The notes under the pieces: generated by a model
The model's input: only the letters and a program-made list of their open reading frames with translations
Databases searched by the model: none
What the model was told of the DNA's origin: nothing
Shown here: one piece after another, positions 51,067 through 59,402 of the stretch
Position numbering within the stretch: the first letter of the stretch is position 1
Layout of the letters: every line of letters starts with the position of its first letter
Made by a program: the position numbers and the translations under genes
Origin: CALXVA01 sp944393025
Lineage (GTDB): Bacteria > Bacillota > Clostridia > TANB77 > CAG-508
Reading direction: 5' to 3'
Length of the DNA: 64,000 nucleotides
Assembly (NCBI GenBank): GCA_963931445.1
Contig: OZ007016.1
Span: forward strand, 744,001-808,000

Positions 51067-51090
51067 TCTTTTTCAACTGTCAAATTTGAG

Positions 51091-51369
51091 ATTATATAAT
51101 TTGAGAGGAAATAATTATGAATATAATAATTGAGAAACAAATAGATACCAGGCTTTTAGATGGAATAAATCAGATTTTAAGTGTAGATGATGAAACTTTT
51201 AAAAAAATAATTGAACAATTAATACCTAAAAAAGACCATTTAGTTGATATATGTTTCTTTTATACGACAGATAAATATGAAAATCCAGAAGGAAAATATC
51301 AATTGGGATTAGAAAAAGAAGTTGATGAAAAAGGAAAAAGAATAGCTAGGTTTTATTATGGAGGAGAGA
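51091..51369 (+). repeat. Right copy of the 279-bp direct repeat
   Basis: Matches 48850-49128 and joins directly into the rest of the target gene. It carries the gene's own ribosome site and start, so the insertion did not break the gene. Confidence 0.93.
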
Positions 51370-52826
51370 AATTTTCAACAGCAGATATTTTTAAAGAACT
51401 ATCAAAAAGGCTAAATGAGATTCAAGAAGGTACACAAGAATATGATAGAATAAGACAGTTATTAAATACTAGGAGCTTAGATGCTTTTAAGTCTTATTTT
51501 TCTGACAAAACAAGAGAAAATAGTGAATTGTTAGATAAATTATTTGAAATTCTTAAAAATAAAGAGTGTCTAGCAAAGTTTATGGATTATGATAACAATA
51601 GAGATTATTTTTCAATTGATGGTCAACAAGTTGACATTAAAGAATATATTATATGTCTTGGAAAAATTTTTGGTAATAAAGATAAAAATGGGAATTTAGG
51701 GGAAAACAATGAGATTTCACAAGATTTTTTTATAGTTGGATTAGATAAAATAAAAGAAAATGTTGCTCTTATATATCAAAACATAAATGTTGATAGATAT
51801 GTAAATCCAACTTATGAATTTAGAAGATTTACTACATTAGACAGACTGAGCAATGAAGTGATAAGAAAAGGCGAAGAACCTGACTGGAATATAAGTCCTG
51901 AATTAGAAGAAATAGTTTTTAATGCAATGCCTAGAGATTTATCATTAGAAGAAAAAGCAATATATATTTACTGTAAACTTTGTAAAGAGTTAAAGTATGA
52001 TGAAGGATATTTTTTTAGAGGTCAACTAAAAGATGAAAGATACAACAGTGAATTTGACAAAAAGCACTTAGAAGGAATAAAACCTGGTTCAAAAATAACT
52101 TGTTGGGATTTTTCAAGGATTTGTTCTAAAATGATTAATGGTTTAGATGGAGATATTGAATCAGTTATAATTGCAGAAGGAGCAAATCACGGACATTATC
52201 TAACAGGATTTTATACAGATAAGGTTTCTGTTATGCTAGAAGCAGTAAATGGTAGAACTGGTGGAACTAATGATTTAATGAAAGCTAAAAATGGTATTGA
52301 ATTTGAAGGCGTTGAAATTGTTTCGGACAGACAAGGAATAATAAAAAGAGCAATAGAAAAAGTTTATCCTCAAGTATTTGAAAAAAAGCAAATTAGTATA
52401 AAAGAGTATTTACAACATTTAGAATTATTATCTCGAGAAAAAGATATACCAGACAATTTAGAAATAAAGTTACAATCGTTTATAGAAATAATGAAAGAAA
52501 ACAATATTACTGGAAACGAAGCTATACAAACATTAAGTGCATTCTACAAATCAGGTTTTTTTGGAGGAGAATTTGAGAGAGCCTACCTTGGAAGAGAAGA
52601 AGATGTTGATGGTAGAAGATACTATAGAAGGTTAGTATTAATAAGAGCAACTAGAGAAAATGAAGATAAAGTTAATGAAAGTGAATTATATTTAATAGAC
52701 TCTGATTCTTTAGAACTATCTACATGTATGGAACAAGAAATAATTGAAAAATTAAATTCAGGAGAATATGTGTACGAAAGTGAAAAACACAAAATGCCAG
52801 GGATAGATAAGGAGGAGAAGTCATAA
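51117..52826 (+). CDS. Transglutaminase-like/cysteine-protease-fold protein
   Basis: A 569-residue cytoplasmic protein. Residues about 280-390 look like a transglutaminase-type core: AIYIYCKLCKELKYDEGYFF, then CWDFSRICSKMI with the candidate nucleophile cysteine and HGHYLTGFYTD with the histidine, followed by an acid in VMLEAVNG. The flanking regions, including the N-terminal 110 residues, are not recognised. ATG 51117 has GAGAGG upstream, inside the duplicated segment. Its end overlaps the next start by one base. The family and substrate are uncertain; the genuine activity is an inference from the C/H/D order. Confidence 0.6.
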   Translation: MNIIIEKQIDTRLLDGINQILSVDDETFKKIIEQLIPKKDHLVDICFFYTTDKYENPEGKYQLGLEKEVDEKGKRIARFYYGGEKFSTADIFKELSKRLNEIQEGTQEYDRIRQLLNTRSLDAFKSYFSDKTRENSELLDKLFEILKNKECLAKFMDYDNNRDYFSIDGQQVDIKEYIICLGKIFGNKDKNGNLGENNEISQDFFIVGLDKIKENVALIYQNINVDRYVNPTYEFRRFTTLDRLSNEVIRKGEEPDWNISPELEEIVFNAMPRDLSLEEKAIYIYCKLCKELKYDEGYFFRGQLKDERYNSEFDKKHLEGIKPGSKITCWDFSRICSKMINGLDGDIESVIIAEGANHGHYLTGFYTDKVSVMLEAVNGRTGGTNDLMKAKNGIEFEGVEIVSDRQGIIKRAIEKVYPQVFEKKQISIKEYLQHLELLSREKDIPDNLEIKLQSFIEIMKENNITGNEAIQTLSAFYKSGFFGGEFERAYLGREEDVDGRRYYRRLVLIRATRENEDKVNESELYLIDSDSLELSTCMEQEIIEKLNSGEYVYESEKHKMPGIDKEEKS

Positions 52827-53263
52827 TGCGATTACAAGATATTAGATTAATGAATGATACAATGATATTATATTTAAAAAAAATGGGAAAAAGTAGTAAA
52901 AGGAATGAAATTATAAATAATATTTTAAACGATGATTCATGCTTTTTTAAGATGAATAAAGAAGATGCACATATAATACTTGAAGATATCGGTATTGAAA
53001 AAGATAAGATTAATTTAATATATTCAAATTTAATATCAAGTGATAACTATTATAAATTACAAAAAGAAGGAAAAATTAATGAAAATGACGAAGATATTAT
53101 TTTAAAATATAAAAGCTATAAGTATGATGAGTTATTTAAACAAAGTAAATCATCAATAAAAGAAAAACATATAGTAGAAAATGTAACTGCAATAGCTGAA
53201 TATAAAGAGCCAATATTAAAAAAAATTATAAATAAGATAAGAAATATATTTAGTAAAAATTAA
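52826..53263 (+). CDS. Hypothetical protein linked to the transglutaminase-like gene
   Basis: A 145-residue soluble, charged protein, mostly helical, not recognised. It opens RLQDIRLMNDTMILYLKKMG; KEDAHIILEDIGIEKDKINLIYSNLIS near residue 55 may form a helical bundle. The C-terminus is Lys-rich. AGGAGG sits right before ATG 52826, and the start shares its A with the stop of the preceding gene (TAATG), so the two are translated together and may act together. Confidence 0.7.
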   Translation: MRLQDIRLMNDTMILYLKKMGKSSKRNEIINNILNDDSCFFKMNKEDAHIILEDIGIEKDKINLIYSNLISSDNYYKLQKEGKINENDEDIILKYKSYKYDELFKQSKSSIKEKHIVENVTAIAEYKEPILKKIINKIRNIFSKN

Positions 53264-53367
53264 AAGAATATAATAATGTATATGATAGAATAAATAAAAA
53301 ATCTAAGAAGTGTTTTATATTTTAATAAAATACACAAATTTTATAATAAGAAAAAATATTATAGCAT

Positions 53368-53391
53368 AGAGAGAGTTTATCTCTCTTTTTT
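53368..53391 (+). terminator. Terminator after the hypothetical gene
   Basis: The stem AGAGAGA / TCTCTCT with loop GTTTA is followed by T6. Confidence 0.75.
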
Positions 53392-53448
53392 AAATGATTT
53401 TATAGTAAATTTTTTTATAATATGATATAATTCTGATTAGTTATAGGG

Positions 53449-53472
53449 GGAAGGTATATATTTTAACCACAA
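53449..53472 (+). repeat. 24-base motif, copy 1
   Basis: Begins GGAAGGTATATATTTT and ends ACCACAA. One base differs from the copy at 55102-55125. GGTA and TACC-like ends could pair in a small hairpin. Confidence 0.7.
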
Positions 53473-53611
53473 TATATAAAAATATTTTATATATTAATAT
53501 TCTATGAAGTGTCATTTTTTTGAGTATACTCATAATTATTCAATTCCTAAGGAAAATAAAGAAACTCCAATTTGGTATAATATAATAAATTTTAGAATTG
53601 GAGGAGTATAT

Positions 53612-53671
53612 ATGGTAGAGGATTTTATTATAAAATGCGTAAAAGAATACTTGAAAAATAATAAAAAATAA
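53612..53671 (+). CDS. Possible 19-residue leader peptide
   Basis: The frame encodes MVEDFIIKCVKEYLKNNKK. A strong TTGGAGGAG lies at a good distance before the ATG, which is why it is listed. CTCCAATT at 53564-53571 can pair with AATTGGAG at 53596-53603 and hide this site. It ends 20 bases before the DUF1016 gene, so it might control that gene's translation. Small size makes this uncertain. Confidence 0.35.
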   Translation: MVEDFIIKCVKEYLKNNKK

Positions 53672-53691
53672 TAAAATTAGGAGGAATTTGT

Positions 53692-54705
53692 TTGGAAAAT
53701 TTATTGGATTTTAATTTTAAAGAAATTGTAGATATGATAGAAACTAGAAGAAACAATGCTTACAAAAAAGTAAATGAGGAGCTAATTTCTTTATATTGGG
53801 ATTTTGGAAAATATATTAGTGAAAAAGTTAAAGATAGTAATTGGGGAGATAGAATTGTAGATAAATTAGTTGATTTTATGAAAAGAGAATACCCAACAAT
53901 GAAGGGATTTAATAGAGCAGGAATATATAGAATGAAACAATTTTATGAAACATATAAAGATAATGAAATTGTCGCTCCGCTGGTGAGACAAATTAGTTGG
54001 TCGCATAATGTTATTATCTTGGGTTCAACTAATTCTATTGAAGAAAAAGAATTCTATATAAAAATGTGTATAAAAAACAACTATTCAAAAAGAGAACTAG
54101 ATAGACAAATAGGAAGTGGATATTATCAAAGATATATGCTATCAAATGGTAAAGCAAATCAAAGCTTAGCTAAAGTTGAAGGTGATGAAGACTATCCTAA
54201 TACAAGAATCTTAGACACATATAGCTTAGAATTTTTAGATTTGCCAAATCAATATTCTGAAAGAGATTTGAAAAAAGCTATAATTTCAAATATGAAGGAT
54301 TTTATTTTAGAAATTGGAAAAGACTTTACTTATGTTGGAGAAGAATATAGAGTACAAGTTGGAAATGAAGATTTTTATATAGATTTACTATTCTATAATA
54401 GAGCATTAAGTTGTTTGGTAGCATTTGAATTAAAGATAGATAAGTTTAGACCTGAATTTATTTCGAAGATGGATTTCTATTTAGAAGCGTTAGATAGACA
54501 AGAGAGAAAAGACAATGAAAATCCAAGTGTTGGAGTAATTTTATGTGCAAGCAAAGATGAACAAGTTGTTGAGTATGCAATGAGTAGGACAATGTCTCCT
54601 ACTATGGTATCACAATATACTTTAAAATTAATTGATAAAAAATTATTAGAAGAAAAACTTAAAGAAATTAATGATATAGTAGAGGAAAATAATAAAAAGA
54701 ATTAG
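53692..54705 (+). CDS. DUF1016 (YhcG-type) PDDEXK nuclease domain protein
   Basis: A 337-residue protein. The N-terminal DUF1016_N domain (about 8-150) carries RRNNAYKKVNEELISLYWDFGKYI and QISWSHNVIIL. The C-terminal nuclease-like domain (about 170-330) has FTYVGEEYRVQVGNEDFYIDLLFYNRALSCLVAFELKIDKF, matching a PDDEXK site (IDLLFYN with AFELK). Such proteins are often found in accessory and defence-type regions; the biological role is unclear. It starts at TTG 53692, AGGAGGA upstream. It is followed ten bases later by cutA. Confidence 0.85.
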   Translation: MENLLDFNFKEIVDMIETRRNNAYKKVNEELISLYWDFGKYISEKVKDSNWGDRIVDKLVDFMKREYPTMKGFNRAGIYRMKQFYETYKDNEIVAPLVRQISWSHNVIILGSTNSIEEKEFYIKMCIKNNYSKRELDRQIGSGYYQRYMLSNGKANQSLAKVEGDEDYPNTRILDTYSLEFLDLPNQYSERDLKKAIISNMKDFILEIGKDFTYVGEEYRVQVGNEDFYIDLLFYNRALSCLVAFELKIDKFRPEFISKMDFYLEALDRQERKDNENPSVGVILCASKDEQVVEYAMSRTMSPTMVSQYTLKLIDKKLLEEKLKEINDIVEENNKKN

Positions 54706-54715
54706 GAGATATAGT

Positions 54716-55033
54716 ATGGATAAATATATTATAGTAAAAGTTTTATGTGATAAGAGTGAAATAGCTGATAATATAGTTGATAGTGTTTTAAAGAAAAAAT
54801 TAGTAGCAGGATGCCAAATATATCAATGTAAATCAAAATATTATTGGAATAATGAAATAGAGGAAACAAATGAATATCTAATTGAAATGAGAACTAAATT
54901 ATCAAAATTTAGTGAAATCGAAAAAACAGTAAAAGAAATTCATGATTATGATGTTTGCGAAATTTCTTATGTTGAAATTTTAGGAGCAAATAAAGAGTTT
55001 TTAAATTGGATTGAAGAGGAACTAAAAAAATAA
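54716..55033 (+). CDS. cutA: CutA-like divalent-cation tolerance protein
   Basis: A 105-residue trimeric ferredoxin-fold protein linked in other bacteria to metal tolerance. VLCDKSEIADNIVDSVLKKKLVAGCQIYQCKSKYYWNNEIEE and the C-terminal EISYVEILGANKEFLNWIEEEL fit the family; the length is typical. AGGAG lies before ATG 54716, ten bases after the nuclease gene. Whether it belongs functionally with its upstream neighbour is not evident. Confidence 0.88.
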   Translation: MDKYIIVKVLCDKSEIADNIVDSVLKKKLVAGCQIYQCKSKYYWNNEIEETNEYLIEMRTKLSKFSEIEKTVKEIHDYDVCEISYVEILGANKEFLNWIEEELKK

Positions 55034-55322
55034 TTAATAAAATAGGAGAGAAATTAAATAAAAATAACTTTATTAAATTGTGTAATAACAATATAAAAAT
55101 AGGAAGGTATATATTTTTACCACAAAAATTAGTAATCTGTTATAACTGTAAGGAAATGTTAATTATTTAGATACCTACAAAGCAACCACTTTGACGACTT
55201 GAAATAGGCGCTAAAAGCTTTATTATCAAGTATTTAGAGCAGTAGTGACAGGGTACGCAAATTTTGACAGTTAAATAGGAAGAGTTGAGAGGAAGATAGG
55301 TATGCTAAACAGATAAAGAGGG
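55034..55322 (+). other. Noncoding stretch of mixed origin
   Basis: It has no gene. It holds the second 24-base motif (55102-55125), then a GC-richer block at about 55165-55257 with possible internal pairing (ACTTGA with TCAAGT), and TTTTGACAGTTAA at 55263-55275, which resembles the end of the IS1634 element. It reads like the scar of an element or a structured RNA; neither can be proven here. Confidence 0.5.
55102..55125 (+). repeat. 24-base motif, copy 2
   Basis: One base differs from 53449-53472, same orientation. The two copies bracket the DUF1016-cutA pair. Confidence 0.7.
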
Positions 55323-55490
55323 ATGAGGAAAATATATAATATTCCATTCTATGTAAAACAAGGTTTTGATAAATATGAAAAGACATTAAAGAATTACTTT
55401 ATAGATAATTATGATGAAGAAATTAAAGATGGAAATCTAATTTGTACTGATATGATATATTATGCAAAAGATCTGAAAAAGAAAATGTAG
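55323..55490 (+). pseudogene. 3' fragment of a queH-GNAT-type gene
   Basis: It encodes 55 residues, of which about 50 match the end of the protein at 47807 (IPFYVKQGFDKYEKT, YFIDNYDEEIKDG, CTD.IYYAKDLKKK) with scattered substitutions, so it is a diverged copy. No suitable ribosome site lies before its ATG. It is probably a leftover of an old duplication or rearrangement near the IS-end-like sequence at 55263. Confidence 0.85.
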
Positions 55491-55524
55491 TTATAAATAG
55501 TAATTTATATTTTGGAGGTATTGT

Positions 55525-55719
55525 ATGTTAATTACAGGAATTTTAATTACAATAGTTGCAATTTTTATGCTTTTAGTTCCTCAATTTTTTATGAGGCTTA
55601 AAAACCCTAGAATTCCAGATAAATTATTAAAGAATCCTAAAATGAAAGTTGTTCTTAGAGTATGGGGTGGCATTTTTGTAGTAGTGGGAATTTTATTAAT
55701 TATTTTCTCAATTATTTAA
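55525..55719 (+). CDS. Small membrane protein, 64 residues
   Basis: Two predicted spans (ITGILITIVAIFMLLVPQFF and VLRVWGGIFVVVGILLIIFSII) flank a short basic loop LKNPRIPDKLLKNPKMK. A TTGGAGG site precedes ATG 55525. No function is recognised. It is likely a monocistronic gene, followed by a weak terminator. Confidence 0.75.
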   Translation: MLITGILITIVAIFMLLVPQFFMRLKNPRIPDKLLKNPKMKVVLRVWGGIFVVVGILLIIFSII

Positions 55720-55738
55720 TGGCAACTTACAATTTATA

Positions 55739-55768
55739 AGGAGAACCATTATAAATTCTCTTTTTTTA
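55739..55768 (+). terminator. Weak terminator before gpmA
   Basis: AAGGAGAA and TTCTCTTT can pair around a 10-base loop, followed by T7. Confidence 0.5.
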
Positions 55769-55846
55769 TTTGCTGATTTGATAAATTAATCTAATTATGA
55801 TAATATCTGGAATAGAAAAATAAAAAAAATATAGGAGGTATTGTTT

Positions 55847-56545
55847 ATGATTAAATTAGTTTTAGTAAGACACGGACAAAGTGTTTGGAATTTAGAAAAT
55901 AAATTTACTGGATGGACTGATGTACCATTATCAGAAAAGGGTATTGAAGAAGCAAAAGAGGCTGGAAGAATATTAAAAGAAAAAGATTTTCATTTTGATA
56001 TTGCCTTTACATCAGTTTTAAAAAGAGCAGAAGATACATTAGATTATATATTAAAAGAAATGGGAGAAGAAAATATAGAAATTAAAAGAAGCTGGAAGTT
56101 GAATGAAAGACATTATGGGGCATTACAAGGACTAAATAAAGATGAAACAAGAAAAAAATATGGAGCAGAACAAGTATTATTATGGAGAAGGAGTACAAAT
56201 GTAAGACCACCAGAATTAGAAATAACAGATGAAAGGTATCCAGGCAATGATCCGAAATATAAAGAATTAACAGAAAATGAATTACCTAAAACAGAAAACT
56301 TGTTAGACACTATAAAAAGAGTTTTAGAATATTGGAATACAGATATTAAACCTGAAATAGAAAAAGGAAAGAGAGTAATTATAGCAGCACACGGAAATAG
56401 CTTGAGAGGTTTAATAAAATATTTAGATAATATTAGTGATGAAGATATTATAAAATTAGAATTACAAACAGGAAATCCAATTTGCTATGAGTTAGATGAT
56501 AATTTAAAACCAATTACACATTATTATTTAAAAGAAAATAAATAA
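55847..56545 (+). CDS. gpmA: 2,3-bisphosphoglycerate-dependent phosphoglycerate mutase
   Basis: Interconverts 3- and 2-phosphoglycerate in glycolysis. It has 232 residues. The phosphohistidine motif LVRHGQSVWNLENKFTGW opens the protein, with FTSVLKRAEDTL near 55, LNERHYGALQGLNKDET near 85 (catalytic Glu) and VIIAAHGNSLRGLIKYL near 180. ATG 55847 follows AGGAGG. Compared with the phosphatase at 4347 this one has the normal RHG motif. Confidence 0.95.
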   Translation: MIKLVLVRHGQSVWNLENKFTGWTDVPLSEKGIEEAKEAGRILKEKDFHFDIAFTSVLKRAEDTLDYILKEMGEENIEIKRSWKLNERHYGALQGLNKDETRKKYGAEQVLLWRRSTNVRPPELEITDERYPGNDPKYKELTENELPKTENLLDTIKRVLEYWNTDIKPEIEKGKRVIIAAHGNSLRGLIKYLDNISDEDIIKLELQTGNPICYELDDNLKPITHYYLKENK

Positions 56546-56561
56546 GTTGTAGGAGATGAAA

Positions 56562-57545
56562 ATGAAAGAAATATATCCAGAACAGATGCAAATGAAATAT
56601 AGTGATGAATACAAAAGCATACTAACAATGTATGATGGAAAGGAATTAAGTCAAATGACCTTTTATCATTTATTTCCTGGATTGGACTTAATATATAATA
56701 AATTTAATACAAATATTTCTCCAACAAGCAGAGATGATATAGAAAGAGAATATGTTGAAATTAATTACTGTAAAAGAGGAGTATTTGAATGTACTATGTC
56801 AGAGGGAAAATCGCTTTTTTTAGGAGAAGGTGAAATTTCAGCTAATATAAATAAAATTCAAAGAATAGAGGCAGTATTTACAAAAGGATATTATGAAGGT
56901 ATTGAACTTTTAATAAGTATAGAAGAACTAGAAAAAAATATTCCTCCAATGTTTAGCCAAATTATTGATAATATAAAAGAATTAAAAACAGTATTATTAA
57001 ATAATAATATGGGAATAATTTTAAAACCAATAAAAGAGATGATCCATATATTTGATGAACTATATTATATAAATCCAGAAGAAAATAAATTATATGCTCA
57101 AATAAAAGTTTTAGAACTGCTTTTAGTTTTTACTACAATACCAATGAATAATGAAAATAAGAAGAAAAGATATATTGAAAAAGCACAAGTAGATAAAATT
57201 AAAAAGATACATGATTTTTTAATAAGAAATTTAGATAAAAAGATAACAATAGAAATGCTATCAAAAAAATATAATATTGGAACTACACCATTAAAAATAT
57301 ATTTTAAAGAAATATATGGAGAGCCAATTTATACATATTTAAAAGATTATAAAATACATAGAGCATTACATTTATTAGAAGAAACAGACAAAAGTATTAG
57401 TGAAATTGCAGGAATAGTAGGATATGATAATAGTAGCAAATTTGCAAAAGTATTTAAAGACAAAATGGGATGCACACCAACAGAATATAAAAAACAAAAA
57501 GTCCATTTGGAGCATCAAAGACTGTTTGGGGTAGAAATAAAATAA
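56562..57545 (+). CDS. AraC family transcription regulator
   Basis: A 327-residue regulator. An N-terminal beta-rich ligand region precedes two helix-turn-helix motifs, ITIEMLSKKYNIGTTPLKIYFKEIYG near 225 and SISEIAGIVGYDNSSKFAKVFKDKMG near 275, ending CTPTEYKK. ATG 56562 is used because TAGGAG lies six bases before it; an earlier ATG at 56556 touches that site. It is separated by a terminator from the paired ABC genes that it probably controls; such YbtA-like regulators often sit beside siderophore-type ABC transporters. Confidence 0.9.
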   Translation: MKEIYPEQMQMKYSDEYKSILTMYDGKELSQMTFYHLFPGLDLIYNKFNTNISPTSRDDIEREYVEINYCKRGVFECTMSEGKSLFLGEGEISANINKIQRIEAVFTKGYYEGIELLISIEELEKNIPPMFSQIIDNIKELKTVLLNNNMGIILKPIKEMIHIFDELYYINPEENKLYAQIKVLELLLVFTTIPMNNENKKKRYIEKAQVDKIKKIHDFLIRNLDKKITIEMLSKKYNIGTTPLKIYFKEIYGEPIYTYLKDYKIHRALHLLEETDKSISEIAGIVGYDNSSKFAKVFKDKMGCTPTEYKKQKVHLEHQRLFGVEIK

Positions 57546-57561
57546 TAAAAGTTATATAAAG

Positions 57562-57594
57562 ATAGGTGATATTTTAATAATACACCTATTTTTT
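57562..57594 (+). terminator. Terminator after the AraC gene
   Basis: ATAGGTG / CACCTAT stem with T6 following. A second AATAGGTGAT word repeats at 57603-57612 beyond it. Confidence 0.75.
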
Positions 57595-57629
57595 GTGATT
57601 AAAATAGGTGATAGAAAGAAGGGAGAGTT

Positions 57630-59402
57630 TTGAAAAACAATAATTTTAAAGAATTAATGTCTTATGCTGGAAAGTATAAAATACTAACATATTTATCACT
57701 TGTTTTAGGTGCTATTAGTGGAATTTTAGCATTAGTACCATTTATTTATATATGGCTTATCATAAAAGAGGTCATAGAAGTTATGCCTAACTTCACAGAT
57801 GCAACGAATATGATACATAATGGTTGGATGGCGGTTATATTTGCTTTACTTGCAATGATTGTAAATTTTTCTGCTCTAATGTGTTCACACTTGTCTGCAT
57901 TTAGAATTGCATCAAATATGAGAATAAAATTATTAAAACACATAACAAAATTGCCAATCGGAAAAATTGACGATATTGGCACAGGAAAGTTAAGAAAAAT
58001 AGTATCAGAAGCAACTGGAGCAACAGAAACATATTTAGCTCATCAATTACCTGATATGTCAGTAGCAATAGCAACTCCAATATGTATGATTGTTTTACTA
58101 TTTATATTTGATTGGAAGTTAGGGCTAGTAAGTTTAATTCCAACAATCTTAGGATTTATAGCAATGTCAAAAATGGTTGGAAAAGCAATGCAAGATGATA
58201 TGAAAAGCTATCAAGACTCATTGGAGGATATGAATAATCAAGCAGTAGAATATGTAAGAGGTATGCCTGTTGTAAAAACTTTTGGACAGAGTGTATATAC
58301 ATTTAAAAAATTTAAAAGTTCTATTGATAATTATGATAATTTTTGTATATCATACACTAAAAAAGCAAGAAAGCCTATGCTACAATTTCAAACTTTTATA
58401 AATAGTGTATTTGCATTTCTAATAGCAGTTACCTTAATAATAGTAGGTAGAGGAACAATAGATCAAACATTTTTCCTAAATCTATTATTCTATATTATTT
58501 TTACTCCAGTAATTAGTACAACATTAAGTAAAGTAATGTTTATGAGTGAAAATAAAATGTTAGTTGCTGATAGTTTGCAGAGAATACATAGTATTTTAGA
58601 TATTAAACCACTAAGTAATAATGAAAATAAAGTAAATATCAAAGATAATTCTATTGAATTAAAAAATGTAAAATTCAAATATGAAAATAGCAAATCTAAT
58701 ACTATTGATGGAATATCTTTAAAAATAAAGCCAAATCAAACAGTAGCATTAGTTGGACCTTCTGGTAGTGGTAAGTCAACACTCGCAAATCTTATTTCAA
58801 GATTTTATGATATAGATAGTGGAAAAATTTTAATTGGTAATGTGAATGTAAAAGATATAGAAAAGAAAGAACTTATGAACACAATATCTTTTGTATTTCA
58901 AAATAGTAAATTATTAAAAACAAGTATTTATGAAAATGTAAAAATGGCAAAACCAGAAGCTACAAAAGTAGAAGTTTTACACGCATTACATTTAGCACAA
59001 TGTGATGATATAGTACAAAAATTACCAAATGGAATAGATACAGTAATTGGAACAAAAGGAGTATATTTATCTGGGGGAGAAGAACAAAGAATAAATATAG
59101 CAAGAATAATGTTAAAAGATTCAAAAGTAGTTATTTTGGATGAAGCAACAGCGTTTGCTGATCCAGAAAATGAAATACAGGTACAAAAAGCATTTGAAGA
59201 ATTATCTAAAAATAAAACAGTAATTATGATAGCACATAGGTTATCTACCATAAGAAATGTAGACAAAATATATGTTTTAAATAATGGTAAGATAGAAGAA
59301 GAAGGAAAACACGAAGAATTATTAAAAAAGAATGGTCTATATAAAGAGATGTGGGATAATTACCAGACTTCAATTTCTTGGAAGGTAGGTGAAAATGTAT
59401 GA
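57630..59402 (+). CDS. ABC transporter permease/ATPase (YbtP/IrtAB-like), first half
   Basis: A 590-residue exporter-type half transporter. Six spans occupy residues about 15-300. The nucleotide-binding domain has Walker A VGPSGSGKSTLANLI near 375, signature LSGGEEQRINIARI near 478 and Walker B VVILDEATAFADPENE near 500. The wording DEATAFADPENE is typical of the siderophore-import group (inference from family pattern). The start is TTG 57630 with GGGAGAG upstream. Its stop overlaps the partner's ATG by four bases (ATGA), so the two make a heterodimer. Confidence 0.88.
   Translation: MKNNNFKELMSYAGKYKILTYLSLVLGAISGILALVPFIYIWLIIKEVIEVMPNFTDATNMIHNGWMAVIFALLAMIVNFSALMCSHLSAFRIASNMRIKLLKHITKLPIGKIDDIGTGKLRKIVSEATGATETYLAHQLPDMSVAIATPICMIVLLFIFDWKLGLVSLIPTILGFIAMSKMVGKAMQDDMKSYQDSLEDMNNQAVEYVRGMPVVKTFGQSVYTFKKFKSSIDNYDNFCISYTKKARKPMLQFQTFINSVFAFLIAVTLIIVGRGTIDQTFFLNLLFYIIFTPVISTTLSKVMFMSENKMLVADSLQRIHSILDIKPLSNNENKVNIKDNSIELKNVKFKYENSKSNTIDGISLKIKPNQTVALVGPSGSGKSTLANLISRFYDIDSGKILIGNVNVKDIEKKELMNTISFVFQNSKLLKTSIYENVKMAKPEATKVEVLHALHLAQCDDIVQKLPNGIDTVIGTKGVYLSGGEEQRINIARIMLKDSKVVILDEATAFADPENEIQVQKAFEELSKNKTVIMIAHRLSTIRNVDKIYVLNNGKIEEEGKHEELLKKNGLYKEMWDNYQTSISWKVGENV

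Larger units (their letters stand above)
49129..51090 (+). mobile_element. IS1634-family insertion sequence (1962 bp)
   Basis: Bounded by imperfect terminal inverted repeats: left end AATTTGACAGTT at 49132-49143, right end AACTGTCAAATTT at 51074-51086. It encodes one transposase with its own promoter, an inward terminator at the left end and one after the gene. The element is precisely flanked by a 279-bp duplication, a hallmark of this family. All parts look intact, so it was mobile recently. Confidence 0.92.
53264..53691 (+). other. 428-base region with small ORF, hairpins and a repeat
   Basis: It contains a terminator at 53368-53391, a 24-base motif at 53449-53472 repeated at 55102-55125, a hairpin hiding a ribosome site at 53563-53606 and a 19-codon reading frame at 53612. 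Nothing else is evident. Confidence 0.6.
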
